From NCBI GenBank assembly GCA_934254825.1, contig CAKQMB010000002.1, positions 62,001 through 126,000 on the forward strand: a stretch of 64,000 nucleotides of DNA. Direction: 5' to 3'. Shown here piece after piece: positions 15,447-23,680 of this stretch. Under the pieces are notes generated by a model. That model was given only the letters and a program-made list of their open reading frames with translations, was not told where the DNA came from and made no database searches. The DNA comes from an uncultured Clostridia bacterium. Its GTDB lineage: Bacteria; Bacillota; Clostridia; Christensenellales; Borkfalkiaceae. Position 1 is the first letter of the stretch, and each line of letters begins with the position of its first letter. The position numbers and the translations under genes are program-made.

Positions 15447-16946
15447 ATGAAAAAATTTGTATCGGGCTTTATAGCTGCCGTTATGGCGGCATGTATGTGT
15501 CTTCCGCTCGCAAGTTGCGGGAAAGAAGAAGATAAGAGCGGTTACGTCAGTCTCGACATCAACCCGTCGGTAGAACTCGTCGTAGGCGAGGACGGACTCG
15601 TCGCGGGTGTAAGAGGCGTAAACGAAGACGGTCTTGTCCTTTTATATAACGAAAGCGGCATTAAAGGCGAAACGGTAGATAAAGCCGTAGAAAAAATAGT
15701 GGACATTTCCATCGAAGAAGGTTATCTCACGGAAGACAACCACGTCGTGAACGTAACGGTCAGCGCAAAGGACGATAAGTACCTTAAAAAGCTCACCGAA
15801 AACGTAAACGCTTCCGTAAAAGCGTCTGCGGATAAATCGGGTCTCAGCGTTAAAATCGACGCCGAGGGCAGTTATTCTCTCAACAGAAAACTCGAAGAGT
15901 TCAAGAAAGCTCATCCCGACAACAAACTTGTTCAATCGCTTTCTCTCGCTAAGTTCAAACTTGCTCTCACGATAAGCGAAACGGGCGAAATCTCGCTCGA
16001 AACCGCCGTCGAAATGGATAACGACGAACTTATCGAACTCATCAAAGAGTACGATTCCAAGATAGAAGCTTACGCTACCGACGCTTACCTGCTTGCAAAG
16101 AAACAGGCTCAGGCGGCGTTCGACAAGGCGGTTACTTATAAAACGTACGCCGCTTACACCGAGTTTTATGCGAAAAACTATATAGCTCATAAGGACAAGG
16201 CTTATCTCGGCGCGGTTTATCAGACTTACGCTTCTGCGGCTCTTATGATGGACTCGGTTAAAAACGTTGCGGAATTCGCGAACAGAGTAGCCGATTATCC
16301 TTTGACGGACGAACAGGCTCAGGCTGTTGCCGAAGCTCTGGGACTCGAAAACACCGATCCTTTGAAAAATTCCGAAGGCGAAGTTACGGTAAGAAGCATC
16401 GAAGCTTATGCCGACAAACTCTTCAAAAACTCCGAAATGAACGCGGAACTTCAAAAGAAGATGGATGACCTTACCGCGGCTCTGGAAAACGCGGAAACGG
16501 AAATTAAAGCCGAAATCGCCGCGTTTGCGGAAGAATACAAGGACGAAATCGCAAAGGTTGCGGTCGTTGCGGATAACGCTTACAAAACCATGTTGTCGGT
16601 TATCGACCTTATCCCCGGCGGAACGGAAACCTGGAACACGATCATAAGCGAAACAAAAACCAACATCGAAATGATCAAAGCCTGGGCAGAGGACGCAAAA
16701 GCCGATTTCTCCGACCTCGACGCATTGACGGCTCGTTTCGAAAATCAGAGAGACAAATATCTCGAAGAGATCAAGAAAGACCTTTCCGAAGAGGAATGGA
16801 ACGCCGTTCAGAAAGATATAGAAGCGGACATCGCGAAAGCGACTGTTTACAAGAAGAATTACGACGAAGCTCTTTCGAAAGCCGAAGCGGAAGCAAAAGC
16901 TTTCCTCGACAAGCTTAAAGGCGAAAGAACCGAAAAAGCCGCGTAA
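15447..16946 (+). CDS. Lipoprotein with RsgI-type domain
   Basis: 499 residues. A lipoprotein signal peptide ends in LASC with the acylated cysteine C24. Right after it, residues 32-65 (GYVSLDINPSVELVVGEDG) are an RsgI middle-type domain with the same I-N-P-S motif (N39-P40) as the anti-sigma encoded upstream. Residues about 130-499 are alpha-helical, Lys/Glu/Ala-rich and probably coiled coil (YKTYAAYTEFYAKNYIAHKD, then KAEAEAKAFLDKLKGE). It has no cytosolic part, so it cannot bind the sigma factor; a role as sensor, decoy or antagonist on the outer face is inferred. GGAGG precedes the ATG. Confidence 0.8.
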   Translation: MKKFVSGFIAAVMAACMCLPLASCGKEEDKSGYVSLDINPSVELVVGEDGLVAGVRGVNEDGLVLLYNESGIKGETVDKAVEKIVDISIEEGYLTEDNHVVNVTVSAKDDKYLKKLTENVNASVKASADKSGLSVKIDAEGSYSLNRKLEEFKKAHPDNKLVQSLSLAKFKLALTISETGEISLETAVEMDNDELIELIKEYDSKIEAYATDAYLLAKKQAQAAFDKAVTYKTYAAYTEFYAKNYIAHKDKAYLGAVYQTYASAALMMDSVKNVAEFANRVADYPLTDEQAQAVAEALGLENTDPLKNSEGEVTVRSIEAYADKLFKNSEMNAELQKKMDDLTAALENAETEIKAEIAAFAEEYKDEIAKVAVVADNAYKTMLSVIDLIPGGTETWNTIISETKTNIEMIKAWAEDAKADFSDLDALTARFENQRDKYLEEIKKDLSEEEWNAVQKDIEADIAKATVYKKNYDEALSKAEAEAKAFLDKLKGERTEKAA

Positions 16947-17003
16947 ACGATTTTAAAACAAGCTTACATCATAGCTCATAAGCTCTCCCCTATATATAAT
17001 CCG

Positions 17004-17046
17004 TACGCCCCGTTGCCTTTCGGCAACGGGGCGTATGAGTTTTTTA
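17004..17046 (+). terminator. Rho-independent terminator
   Basis: A perfect 14-bp stem (17004-17017 with 17022-17035, loop TTTC) followed by TTTTTT at 17040-17045. Ends the lipoprotein gene. Confidence 0.88.
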
Positions 17047-17112
17047 ATGATTTTTCTCGAAACGGAAAGGCTTCTCCCGATAAAAAAGCCCCTTAAAAAC
17101 AAAAAACTATTC

Positions 17113-17230
17113 GAGGAGAAGCTGCCGCGTAGCGGCTGATGAGGGGTAAACTAAAATCCGATATTGCGGCTTAAAAGATTGGGGCATAGCCCCTCATCCG
17201 TCAACTTCGTTGCCACTTTCTCCCGTGGGG
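17113..17230. repeat. REP-like composite element (halves A and B)
   Basis: Half A (17113-17146, GAGAAGCTGCCGCGTAGCGG core) is the inverted form of the copy at 1228-1261. Half B (17188-17228, CCCCTCATCCGTCAACTTCG core) recurs at 36538-36578. The A-spacer-B arrangement also occurs at 36489-36578. The remaining gene-free spacer 16947-17313 holds two terminators and nothing else recognised. Confidence 0.65.
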
Positions 17231-17257
17231 CGAAGGCTTTTTGGGGGGTGAAATCCG

Positions 17258-17300
17258 CATAAAAACAAACTCGCCCGCGGCTTTTAAAGCCGCGGGCGAG
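17258..17300 (-). terminator. Terminator of the small membrane protein gene
   Basis: A 15-bp perfect stem (17270-17284 with 17286-17300, essentially continuous palindrome) followed on the minus strand by TTTGTTTTTA. Confidence 0.85.
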
Positions 17301-17313
17301 AAGTTTTTGAGCG

Positions 17314-17796
17314 TTATACCATTTCGGTTCTCGTTTTGATCTGATAAACGGTTTTTGCCAAAACGGTAAGTTTGGTCTCGGGAATTCGTCCGTTCGCGGC
17401 TTTTTGCAACGCTTCGCGGATTTCTTCTTCGGTTTTTTTCGACCTGATTTCTTTAAGTTGTTTTTTGGTAAGCTTTGCTTTCGGTATCGCGGCGTTTATA
17501 ACTTCGTCGATTATCTCTTCGCCCGCTTCGCCCGAAAAAATCGTGCGGATAAAGTAAGAAACCCCGCATATGCTCGCGCCTTTTTCAAGGCATAAAGCAA
17601 CGTCCTTTTCGAGAAGCGTAACATATAACGCGTAAAGCCCGACGGCGATAGCAAACCTTATGAAAAGCTCGCTTCTTTTCCCCATTTTGGGGAAGATTTT
17701 TTTCAAGATCGCAACGATCGCGCTCACGAGTATCGCAAGAACGAACACCTCCGCGCCGAAACCGTCGAAAGCCGAATAAAAATTAAAATTTTCCAT
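17314..17796 (-). CDS. Small membrane protein of unknown function
   Basis: 160 residues from ATG 17796, chosen because GGGAGG lies 7 nt upstream; an ATG at 17832 has no such site. Three hydrophobic segments occupy the first 100 residues (VFVLAILVSAIVAILKKIF, FIRFAIAVGLYALYVTLL, and a weaker one at GVSYFIRTIF). The last 60 residues are a soluble, Lys/Glu-rich helical tail (KLTKKQLKEIRSKKTEEEI). No catalytic motif. It has its own promoter about 360 bp upstream and its own terminator. I do not recognise the family; holin-like and regulatory roles are both possible. Confidence 0.7.
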   Translation of the reverse strand: MENFNFYSAFDGFGAEVFVLAILVSAIVAILKKIFPKMGKRSELFIRFAIAVGLYALYVTLLEKDVALCLEKGASICGVSYFIRTIFSGEAGEEIIDEVINAAIPKAKLTKKQLKEIRSKKTEEEIREALQKAANGRIPETKLTVLAKTVYQIKTRTEMV

Positions 17797-18150
17797 TTCC
17801 TTACCTCCCTTAAATTTTCGGAAGTCGGACAACAGAATTTTGTCGGTTTGCCCGACTTCTTTTTATCGCTTTTAATAAAAACGATAAAGTCGGGGAGAGA
17901 GGCAAAGAGGTTCGATATGTAAAGCGTTGTCGTTTTTAACCGATCCGCGTTGCCCTGCCCCTCGGCTATGGCGGAAAAACGCCGTCCGGGAAAGGGGGTG
18001 TGAACTTTTTGGAGAGTTTGTTGTTTCGTTTTCTCAAATAGTACTTTTCCGTAATTTTTCCGCTCCTTTGCCCCGCAAAGTTTAACGTCGCGAGGCGGCT
18101 GTATTGCCGACGAAAACCGTTTGCGATTTTGTCGGTTTTTTGTCAGACGC
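17797..18150 (-). other. Long untranslated leader or small RNA
   Basis: A strong promoter (18157-18184) fires into 350 nt with no supportable reading frame before the membrane-protein gene. The expected RNA has several local hairpins, for example CTTTGCGGGGCAAAG and GGCGTTTTTCCGCC, and a larger one near its 3' end in which CCCGACTT pairs with AAGTCGGG (17863-17895 region). I find no 6S, SRP, tmRNA, RNase P or known riboswitch signature by eye. Confidence 0.4.
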
Positions 18151-18156
18151 GCCGCC

Positions 18157-18184
18157 ATTATAGCTTAAATTCGCAGAAAGTCAA
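18157..18184 (-). promoter_or_regulatory. SigA-type promoter
   Basis: On the minus strand TTGACT (18179-18184), 16 bp, TATAAT (18157-18162). It lies between the spoIIE stop codon and the long leader. Confidence 0.75.
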
Positions 18185-18213
18185 TATGCCTGTGCATATT
18201 TTCGGCGGAAATT

Positions 18214-20475
18214 TTACGCGGTTTTTTTAAATAATCTCACGCAGAACGCCGTCATATCGTCCTTTGCTTCGCCGCCGCTGAGGAAAAGCGCTTTTTGCAG
18301 AATGTTGTCGGCAAGCGTTTTGGGGTTCAAAACCTTTTGCGTGGATAAAAAGTCTATAAAATCGGACGAGGAACCGAATGCGTCCGATATTCCGTCGCTC
18401 ACGAAAACAACGGCGTCGCCGTCCGAAAGCGACGTTTTGCAGACGGTCGGGTGCAGGTCTTCTAAAATTCCGAGCGGCAGAGAACTTCCTTCCACGATTT
18501 TCACCGCGTCTTCGGTCACGACGAAAGAGTACGGCGAACCGATCTTGATAAAATCCGCTCCGCCCGTGAACAGATCTATCACGCCGACGTCTAAGGCGGT
18601 GAAGTTGTCGTCGCCGTTAAAGGAAAGAATTTTGTTTACCGTCGAAAGTACGGTTTCGGACGAAAGATTTGCTTTGTAAAGGGTTTCGATAAGCGAGATC
18701 GTCGTGGCGGAGGTTTCGGAAGCTCTTTCGCCGCTTCCCATTCCGTCGTTCAAAGCTATGAGAAATTTCCCCTCGGAAATTTTCGTTACGCTGTGGGTGT
18801 CGCCGCTTTTTTCTTTGTCGGACTTGGTTTTTTGAGAAACCGCGAACGCCGCGTCGAAAGCGGGCGCGCGTTTCAGCGTTAAGGCGGTCAGTTCTTCCGA
18901 AACGTTGAGAGCGTCGCTTATAACCATTTCTCTGCCGACAGCTTCTTTAACGGACTTTAAAAGAAGAGGACTTTGCGCCTGCCTTTTTTGAAGAAGAATA
19001 TTGAGTTCCGCTTTGTCTCCTTCGCCGAAACAAAGAGTTTCGAACGCGAAAATCCCCGCGCTCATCAGGTTTTTTGAAACAAGATCGCCCGCTTCGCTCC
19101 TGCTTTCCAGGCTCATGCTCATATTCACGGCGAGGCTTTTGAGCGCTTCCGAAACTCCGTCCGTCTGCGCGAGAATAAGTTCTCTGCCGTTTTTCATCGA
19201 CTCGGCTTTCAGAAATTCCCGTTCGCTTTCGAGAACGATCTCGTTCGTCTGTTCCGCAATGCTTTCGGGGTACTTGCATTTAAGCGAAAACGCCGTGGGA
19301 AGATCTGCGAGGTTCAGCCTGCCTTTTGCCGTTGCGAGCGTGATTATTTTTCCGAGTTCCTCGCTCGACGGGAAGTTCTTGCTTCTGCAAAGCGACTGAT
19401 TTTTGCAGTCCGAACAACATTTCATATAGAGTTCTTCCGCAAGCTCCTCCGCCACTTTTTTTTCGTTCACGGAGCATTTTTCGAGCTTTTTTATCGATGC
19501 GGACATCTCGTCGAAAACGGAAGCTATTTCGAAAAGTTTTCCCGATAAATCGAGCCGCATTCTGTCGAGAGCGTATCTTCCGAGGTTGTTGTCTTTGTAT
19601 ATTTCGAGTTTTTTCTTTAATTTTTTCAGAAGTTTCGGCGGCGTGAACAGATAAACGCACACGGGCGCGAGAATGAAAAGCTGAGAGATATAGCTCCACT
19701 CGTCGTAAATCGCGGTGAAATTCCACAGCGCGACCTTGACCGCAAGAACGCCGACAGAAACCGCAAGTCCCGAATAGGGCGCGAAACACACCGCGACGAG
19801 CGAATACAGACAAAGCGGCGCGAAAAACGACGGGTCGTAAGAGTTTAAAAACAGAGGAACGGCAGTTATCGGGGCAAGCACGCACGCAAAACCTCTTTTT
19901 GTCGTCGCGGCGGCAAAAAGAATGCAGGCGACGGCAAAAGCTTCGTAAACGGGCGCGGAAAGAAGATTTATCGCGCCTAAGGAAGAGATTATGTAACAAA
20001 CCGCGGCGGAAACGATTTCGTCCGTCGAAAGTCGGTATTTCAGCCCTTTTATGAGAAAAACTTTTGCCGCAGAAACGAAAACGAACGAAAGCGGAGAACA
20101 TAAACCGCCCAGAACGAGTCTTATCGTAAGGTTGTGACTGCCGCTTAAAACGCAGTACGGCGCAACGGCGAAAAGAGTTACGAACGCAAGCGAAAATCCC
20201 GCTTTTTTCTTAAATTTTTTCATTATAAGAAAAAATATCGCAATTATCGTTCCGCCGAAAGCCGCGCAGACGATCGTCACGGGGGAGAACGAAAAAACGT
20301 AGGGCAGAAGATATAAAAACAACGATAAAAAGGGCGAAAGCCCCGCGTAAACGTTGCCTGCGAGAAGGGGCAGGGGAAAGGGCGAAAAATCCTCGTCGGC
20401 GGCGGCGAGGAATATGTAGCCCGAAAGCGATAACAGATACTTAAAAAATTTCTTTAAATCGAATTGCTTTTTCAT
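18214..20475 (-). CDS. spoIIE: Stage II sporulation protein E (membrane PP2C phosphatase)
   Basis: 753 residues from ATG 20475. SpoIIE dephosphorylates SpoIIAA and so releases SigF in the forespore, and it localises to the division septum. The first ~320 residues hold about ten membrane helices. The middle part has the SpoIIE cysteine cluster (CCSDCKNQSLCRS). The C-terminal ~200 residues are a PP2C domain with the metal-binding ALNDGMGSGERA, VGVIDLFTGGADFIKIGS and VFVSDGISDAF motifs. No ribosome binding site precedes the ATG; instead a TATAAT box ends 6 nt before it, so the mRNA is predicted to be leaderless. Spo0A-like boxes lie upstream. Confidence 0.95.
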   Translation of the reverse strand: MKKQFDLKKFFKYLLSLSGYIFLAAADEDFSPFPLPLLAGNVYAGLSPFLSLFLYLLPYVFSFSPVTIVCAAFGGTIIAIFFLIMKKFKKKAGFSLAFVTLFAVAPYCVLSGSHNLTIRLVLGGLCSPLSFVFVSAAKVFLIKGLKYRLSTDEIVSAAVCYIISSLGAINLLSAPVYEAFAVACILFAAATTKRGFACVLAPITAVPLFLNSYDPSFFAPLCLYSLVAVCFAPYSGLAVSVGVLAVKVALWNFTAIYDEWSYISQLFILAPVCVYLFTPPKLLKKLKKKLEIYKDNNLGRYALDRMRLDLSGKLFEIASVFDEMSASIKKLEKCSVNEKKVAEELAEELYMKCCSDCKNQSLCRSKNFPSSEELGKIITLATAKGRLNLADLPTAFSLKCKYPESIAEQTNEIVLESEREFLKAESMKNGRELILAQTDGVSEALKSLAVNMSMSLESRSEAGDLVSKNLMSAGIFAFETLCFGEGDKAELNILLQKRQAQSPLLLKSVKEAVGREMVISDALNVSEELTALTLKRAPAFDAAFAVSQKTKSDKEKSGDTHSVTKISEGKFLIALNDGMGSGERASETSATTISLIETLYKANLSSETVLSTVNKILSFNGDDNFTALDVGVIDLFTGGADFIKIGSPYSFVVTEDAVKIVEGSSLPLGILEDLHPTVCKTSLSDGDAVVFVSDGISDAFGSSSDFIDFLSTQKVLNPKTLADNILQKALFLSGGEAKDDMTAFCVRLFKKTA

Positions 20476-20481
20476 GGCTCG

Positions 20482-20546
20482 ATTATATACGGCGGAGAAA
20501 CGCAAAAAGTCGAAAGATAAGTCGAAAGCGCGAGAAAAAAGTCGAA
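20482..20546 (-). promoter_or_regulatory. spoIIE promoter with three Spo0A-like boxes
   Basis: On the minus strand the -10 TATAAT is at 20482-20487. AGTCGAA, one base from the Spo0A box TGTCGAA, occurs at 20508-20514, 20520-20526 and 20540-20546 on the plus strand. The proximal box (TTCGAC on the minus strand) stands 21 bp from the -10, like the long-spaced Spo0A-activated SigA promoters of spoIIE and spoIIG in Bacillus. Confidence 0.65.
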
Positions 20547-20570
20547 TTTGTCCAAATGCGCGGATAAAGC

Positions 20571-20599
20571 TTGAAAAAAAGGAGCGGAAGTTGTATAAT
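20571..20599 (+). promoter_or_regulatory. Promoter of the metalloprotease gene, -10 six bases from ATG
   Basis: TTGAAA (20571-20576), 17 bp, TATAAT (20594-20599). Only six bases (CTTGTT) separate the -10 from ATG 20606, so transcription should start at or next to the A of the start codon. Confidence 0.75.
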
Positions 20600-20605
20600 C
20601 TTGTT

Positions 20606-22507
20606 ATGAAAAAAATTACGAGAAATGTTTTTGCGGCTGTTTTCGCCGTAATATTTTTAAATTGTTTTTTATATTCCTGCGGCAAAACCGAAAGCGGTAA
20701 CGACGGGCGCTCCGAAACGGTAATAAATACCGTCGTTTTAGTAAATTTTTCGGGCGAAAAACCTTTTTCGGACGATATGAAAAGCATAACCGGAAAGGTC
20801 TTTACGGGGAGCGAAAACTCGCTCGATTCCTATGTTTCGTTTATTTCTATGGGCAAAACAAACGTAAAAACGCAGATCGTCGGGGAAGTGACCGTCGATA
20901 ACGGCGCGGATTATTACTCGCCCGCTTATGAACCTAAGGGCGGAGTTTACGAAAAAATCAACGAAAACGGCTACGACAACAGAAACTTTTCTTCAAGCGG
21001 CGAACCCGATCCGGACGGAACGAAATTAAGCGCGGACTCTTTTTTCAGAACGGAAAATCTCATTGCGGAAGTAAACGAAAAACTGAAAGGGCAATTAAAG
21101 GGCAAAACGGAAACCGACGGAGATAACGACGGCAACGTCGACTGTTTCACTCTTGTTTTTTCGCTCGGTTCGCTTCCCGATAAAACGAGCGTTTTATGGG
21201 CGAAAAAAAGCGTGTTTTTGTCAGGCGAAACGGACGGACTGAGTTCTGCTTACGTTGTGGACGACAAGCATTCCGAAAAGACGATTGAGGAGCAGAAGAT
21301 AGGCGATAAGTCGATTATCGACTATATTTTCCTGCCTTATCCCCTCCTTGAAAGAGACGGCGAAGCGATTTCTTCCGCCGCTTGCCACGAGTTTATGCAC
21401 GTTCTTGGGGCGGCGGATCTTTATTCTTACGAGGACGAGAGAAGAGAGCTTGTCGGCGAACTCGATATAATGGCTGTCGACCGCTCCGAACCCGCGCCCG
21501 TTCTTCCGCTTTCTTACACGCTTTATAAGATAGGCTTTTTAAGCGAGGGCGAAAACATAGCTCCCGTTTTAAAAAGCGGGGAATACACCCTTTTCTCGAC
21601 GGAGAGCGGAAAAGGGAATATCAAGGCGTATAAACTCGTTCTGCCCGGGTACAAAACGAAAAGGGAGAGTTTTTATATAGAATATCGCGAAAAAACGGGC
21701 TACGGCGCCGAACTTTCCAACGGTTTCGACGGCGGCGCGTTCATAATTTACCGCGTGAACGAGGATAACGGGTACATTCTTCCCGGCGGAAGATACGGCG
21801 AAGAGTATTACGGGAACGCTTACGGCAGCGACGAGGTTTACGTTTTCAGATTTATGAAACGGGGCTTTATCAGCGATTACGTCGAAAACGAAAAAGTTTC
21901 GCTCGGCGGCATATCTCACGCCGCGATTTCCGATCTCCCGGGGTATACTTCTTTCGGTTCGGGAAAGGGCGCAGCGGATTGCGTCCGTTATTCGGACGGC
22001 GATAACGCGGGCGTGGAAATAAAGTTCGTCCGTCGCAACGAAGACGGTTCGGCGACCTTTGAAATAAACTTCGATCAAAGCGAAGAAGTCCCCGCCGAAG
22101 TCGATTATCAGGGTGTTTTCAGAGAGAGAAGCGGCATATTCGCCGAGTTTTACGCCCCGTTTGCAAAAGGTGACGTTTACGTTTTTGAAACGGATAAAAG
22201 GCTTTCGTCGCATTCCGCGGAAGATATCGTAAACGGGAAATTCGGCAAACCCTCGGTAACGCCCCTCGCGTTTATGCGGGCGAAGATAAGCGGCGAAAAA
22301 AGGTTTGTTTACGTCGTTTACGAAGAGAACGGAAATTACGTCGAAAAAGCCCACGCGCTCACGCAGGGAAGCGGCGAAGCCGAAAAACTTTTCGTAAAAA
22401 TAGGGGTGATCGCGCTCGGGTCGGCGGTCGTTCTGATCGGCGGAATTTTCCTCGCGGCGGTTTTAATTTCCCGAAAAAAGGCAAAAAATCAAAAAAATAT
22501 TAAATAA
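20606..22507 (+). CDS. M6-like metalloprotease lipoprotein with C-terminal anchor
   Basis: 633 residues from ATG 20606, the start that opens directly on a signal peptide (VFAAVFAVIFLNCFLYSC, lipobox cysteine about C23). The zinc site HEFMHVLGAADLY (HExxHxxGxxD, residues about 260-272) and the domain around it resemble M6 (immune inhibitor A-like) secreted proteases. The C-terminus has a membrane helix (IGVIALGSAVVLIGGIFLAA) and a basic tail, so the protein would be tied to the membrane at both ends. No ribosome binding site; leaderless mRNA predicted. It is divergent from spoIIE across 130 bp, so shared sporulation control is conceivable. Confidence 0.78.
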   Translation: MKKITRNVFAAVFAVIFLNCFLYSCGKTESGNDGRSETVINTVVLVNFSGEKPFSDDMKSITGKVFTGSENSLDSYVSFISMGKTNVKTQIVGEVTVDNGADYYSPAYEPKGGVYEKINENGYDNRNFSSSGEPDPDGTKLSADSFFRTENLIAEVNEKLKGQLKGKTETDGDNDGNVDCFTLVFSLGSLPDKTSVLWAKKSVFLSGETDGLSSAYVVDDKHSEKTIEEQKIGDKSIIDYIFLPYPLLERDGEAISSAACHEFMHVLGAADLYSYEDERRELVGELDIMAVDRSEPAPVLPLSYTLYKIGFLSEGENIAPVLKSGEYTLFSTESGKGNIKAYKLVLPGYKTKRESFYIEYREKTGYGAELSNGFDGGAFIIYRVNEDNGYILPGGRYGEEYYGNAYGSDEVYVFRFMKRGFISDYVENEKVSLGGISHAAISDLPGYTSFGSGKGAADCVRYSDGDNAGVEIKFVRRNEDGSATFEINFDQSEEVPAEVDYQGVFRERSGIFAEFYAPFAKGDVYVFETDKRLSSHSAEDIVNGKFGKPSVTPLAFMRAKISGEKRFVYVVYEENGNYVEKAHALTQGSGEAEKLFVKIGVIALGSAVVLIGGIFLAAVLISRKKAKNQKNIK

Positions 22508-22532
22508 TTGTATATAAGCGGCGTAAAATCGA

Positions 22533-22561
22533 TTGCAAAATTTACTTAAATATGGTAAACT
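22533..22561 (+). promoter_or_regulatory. rpsB promoter
   Basis: TTGCAA (22533-22538), 17 bp, TAAACT (22556-22561). Confidence 0.65.
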
Positions 22562-22567
22562 TAACAA

Positions 22568-22680
22568 GCTATAAAATTCACACTCGGGTCTTTGCGGCTC
22601 TTCGTGCCGTCAAATCCAATTATCAAAGGCGGTCATTGTCGCATAGAAAACGGACCCGGGGAGGAATAACGGAGGAACAA
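22568..22680 (+). promoter_or_regulatory. rpsB leader, probable S2 autoregulatory structure
   Basis: CTCGGGTC (22583-22590) can pair with GACCCGGG (22653-22660), closing a ~78-nt structured loop directly before the purine-rich ribosome binding region. Position and fold fit an S2-binding leader that controls rpsB-tsf; class not confirmed. Confidence 0.5.
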
Positions 22681-22682
22681 TT

Positions 22683-23468
22683 ATGGCAGTAACTTCTATG
22701 AAACAGCTTCTCGAAGCGGGCGTTCATTTCGGACACCAGACGAGAAGATGGAACCCCAAAATGAAAAAGTACATTTACGGCGAAAGAAACGGTATTCACA
22801 TTATCGACCTTCAAATCACGGTCGACCTTGTCGAAGAAGCTTACAAGTTCGTCGTAGACCAGGTTAAGCAGGACAAAACCGTGCTTTTCGTCGGTACCAA
22901 GAAGCAGGCTCAGGAAGCTATCCGCGAGGAAGCCGAAAGATGCGGAATGTACTATGTAAATTCGAGATGGCTCGGCGGTACTTTGACCAACTTCAAGACC
23001 ATCAGAACGAGAATCGAAAGACTCAACAAACTCGACAATATGGAGAAAACCGGCGAATTCGACCTTCTTCCCAAGAAAGAAGTTTTAGGTCTTAAAGCCG
23101 AAAGAGACAAGCTCCTTCACAACCTCGGCGGTATCAGAGAGATGAAAGGTCTTCCCGGAGTTATGTTCGTCGTTGACCCCAACTGCGAACTCAACGCCGT
23201 TAAGGAAGCGAGAAAGCTCGGTATTCCCGTTGTCGCTATCACCGATACCAACTGCGATCCCGACCTTGTAGACTACGTTATCTCGGGTAACGACGACGCT
23301 ATAAGAGCGGTTAAACTCATCGCTTCCATCATTGCCGACGCGGTTATCGAAGCTAAGCAGGGCGAAGACGCCGTAAGACGTAACGTTGTCGACGACGAAC
23401 CCGCCGCAACCGCAGCGGAAGAAGCTCCCGCGGAAGAAGCGGCAGCGGAAGCTCCCGTCGAAGCGTAA
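22683..23468 (+). CDS. rpsB: 30S ribosomal protein S2
   Basis: 261 residues. Opens with MKQLLEAGVHFGHQTRRWNP, followed by KYIYGERNGIHIIDLQ, SRWLGGTLTNFKT and VVDPNCELNAVKEARKL, all hallmarks of S2, which binds the small subunit near S1. The last ~35 residues are a low-complexity Ala/Glu tail beyond the usual core. GGAGG lies before ATG 22683. It leads the rpsB-tsf pair; 212 bp separate it from tsf, with no terminator of normal strength. Those 212 bp hold only imperfect GGGCGAA palindromes (one at 23526-23544). Confidence 0.98.
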   Translation: MAVTSMKQLLEAGVHFGHQTRRWNPKMKKYIYGERNGIHIIDLQITVDLVEEAYKFVVDQVKQDKTVLFVGTKKQAQEAIREEAERCGMYYVNSRWLGGTLTNFKTIRTRIERLNKLDNMEKTGEFDLLPKKEVLGLKAERDKLLHNLGGIREMKGLPGVMFVVDPNCELNAVKEARKLGIPVVAITDTNCDPDLVDYVISGNDDAIRAVKLIASIIADAVIEAKQGEDAVRRNVVDDEPAATAAEEAPAEEAAAEAPVEA

Positions 23469-23525
23469 TTCGATAAATCATAATAAACCGATATGCGGCG
23501 AAAACGTTCGTCTCCCGATATATAG

Positions 23526-23544
23526 GGGCGAATGTCGTTCGTCC
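23526..23544. repeat. Short dispersed palindrome (GGGCGAAC family), degenerate
   Basis: GGGCGAATGTCGTTCGTCC in the rpsB-tsf spacer; related to the copies at 3368 and 55422. A weaker one (GGGCGACGCCGTTTGCCC) follows at about 23583. Confidence 0.45.
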
Positions 23545-23680
23545 GCAAAACAGGCGAAAACCGTCGCCGCGCGAAATTGCGGGGGCGACGCCGTTTGCCC
23601 GCAATAAAACAAAAGCGGATATTTCCGCCGTATCAGCGGATTTTTCCGTAAAAAAATTAAACAATAAGGAGAATTTCAGT

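Noticed and set aside
17797..18150. Known housekeeping RNA (6S, SRP, tmRNA, RNase P)
   Set aside because: Hallmark sequences of these RNAs were not found by eye; kept only as an unexplained leader.
17724..18158. 144-codon open frame on the minus strand upstream of the small membrane protein
   Set aside because: Its ATG lies inside the -10 box of the promoter at 18157-18184, so it cannot be on that transcript; composition is Arg/Ser-rich and unlike a real protein, and it overlaps the better-supported gene in another frame.
20476..20787. Upstream extension of spoIIE by 104 codons
   Set aside because: The extra residues are Ser/Phe-rich, contain the promoter and Spo0A-like boxes, and overlap the divergent gene; SpoIIE family proteins start close to the first membrane helix.
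21301..21320. Further copy of the CTATAAGTCGATTATC repeat in the protease gene (GATAAGTCGATTATC)
   Set aside because: The match is shorter and encodes Asp-Lys-Ser-Ile-Ile, a codon-driven string that also appears in rseP; not counted.
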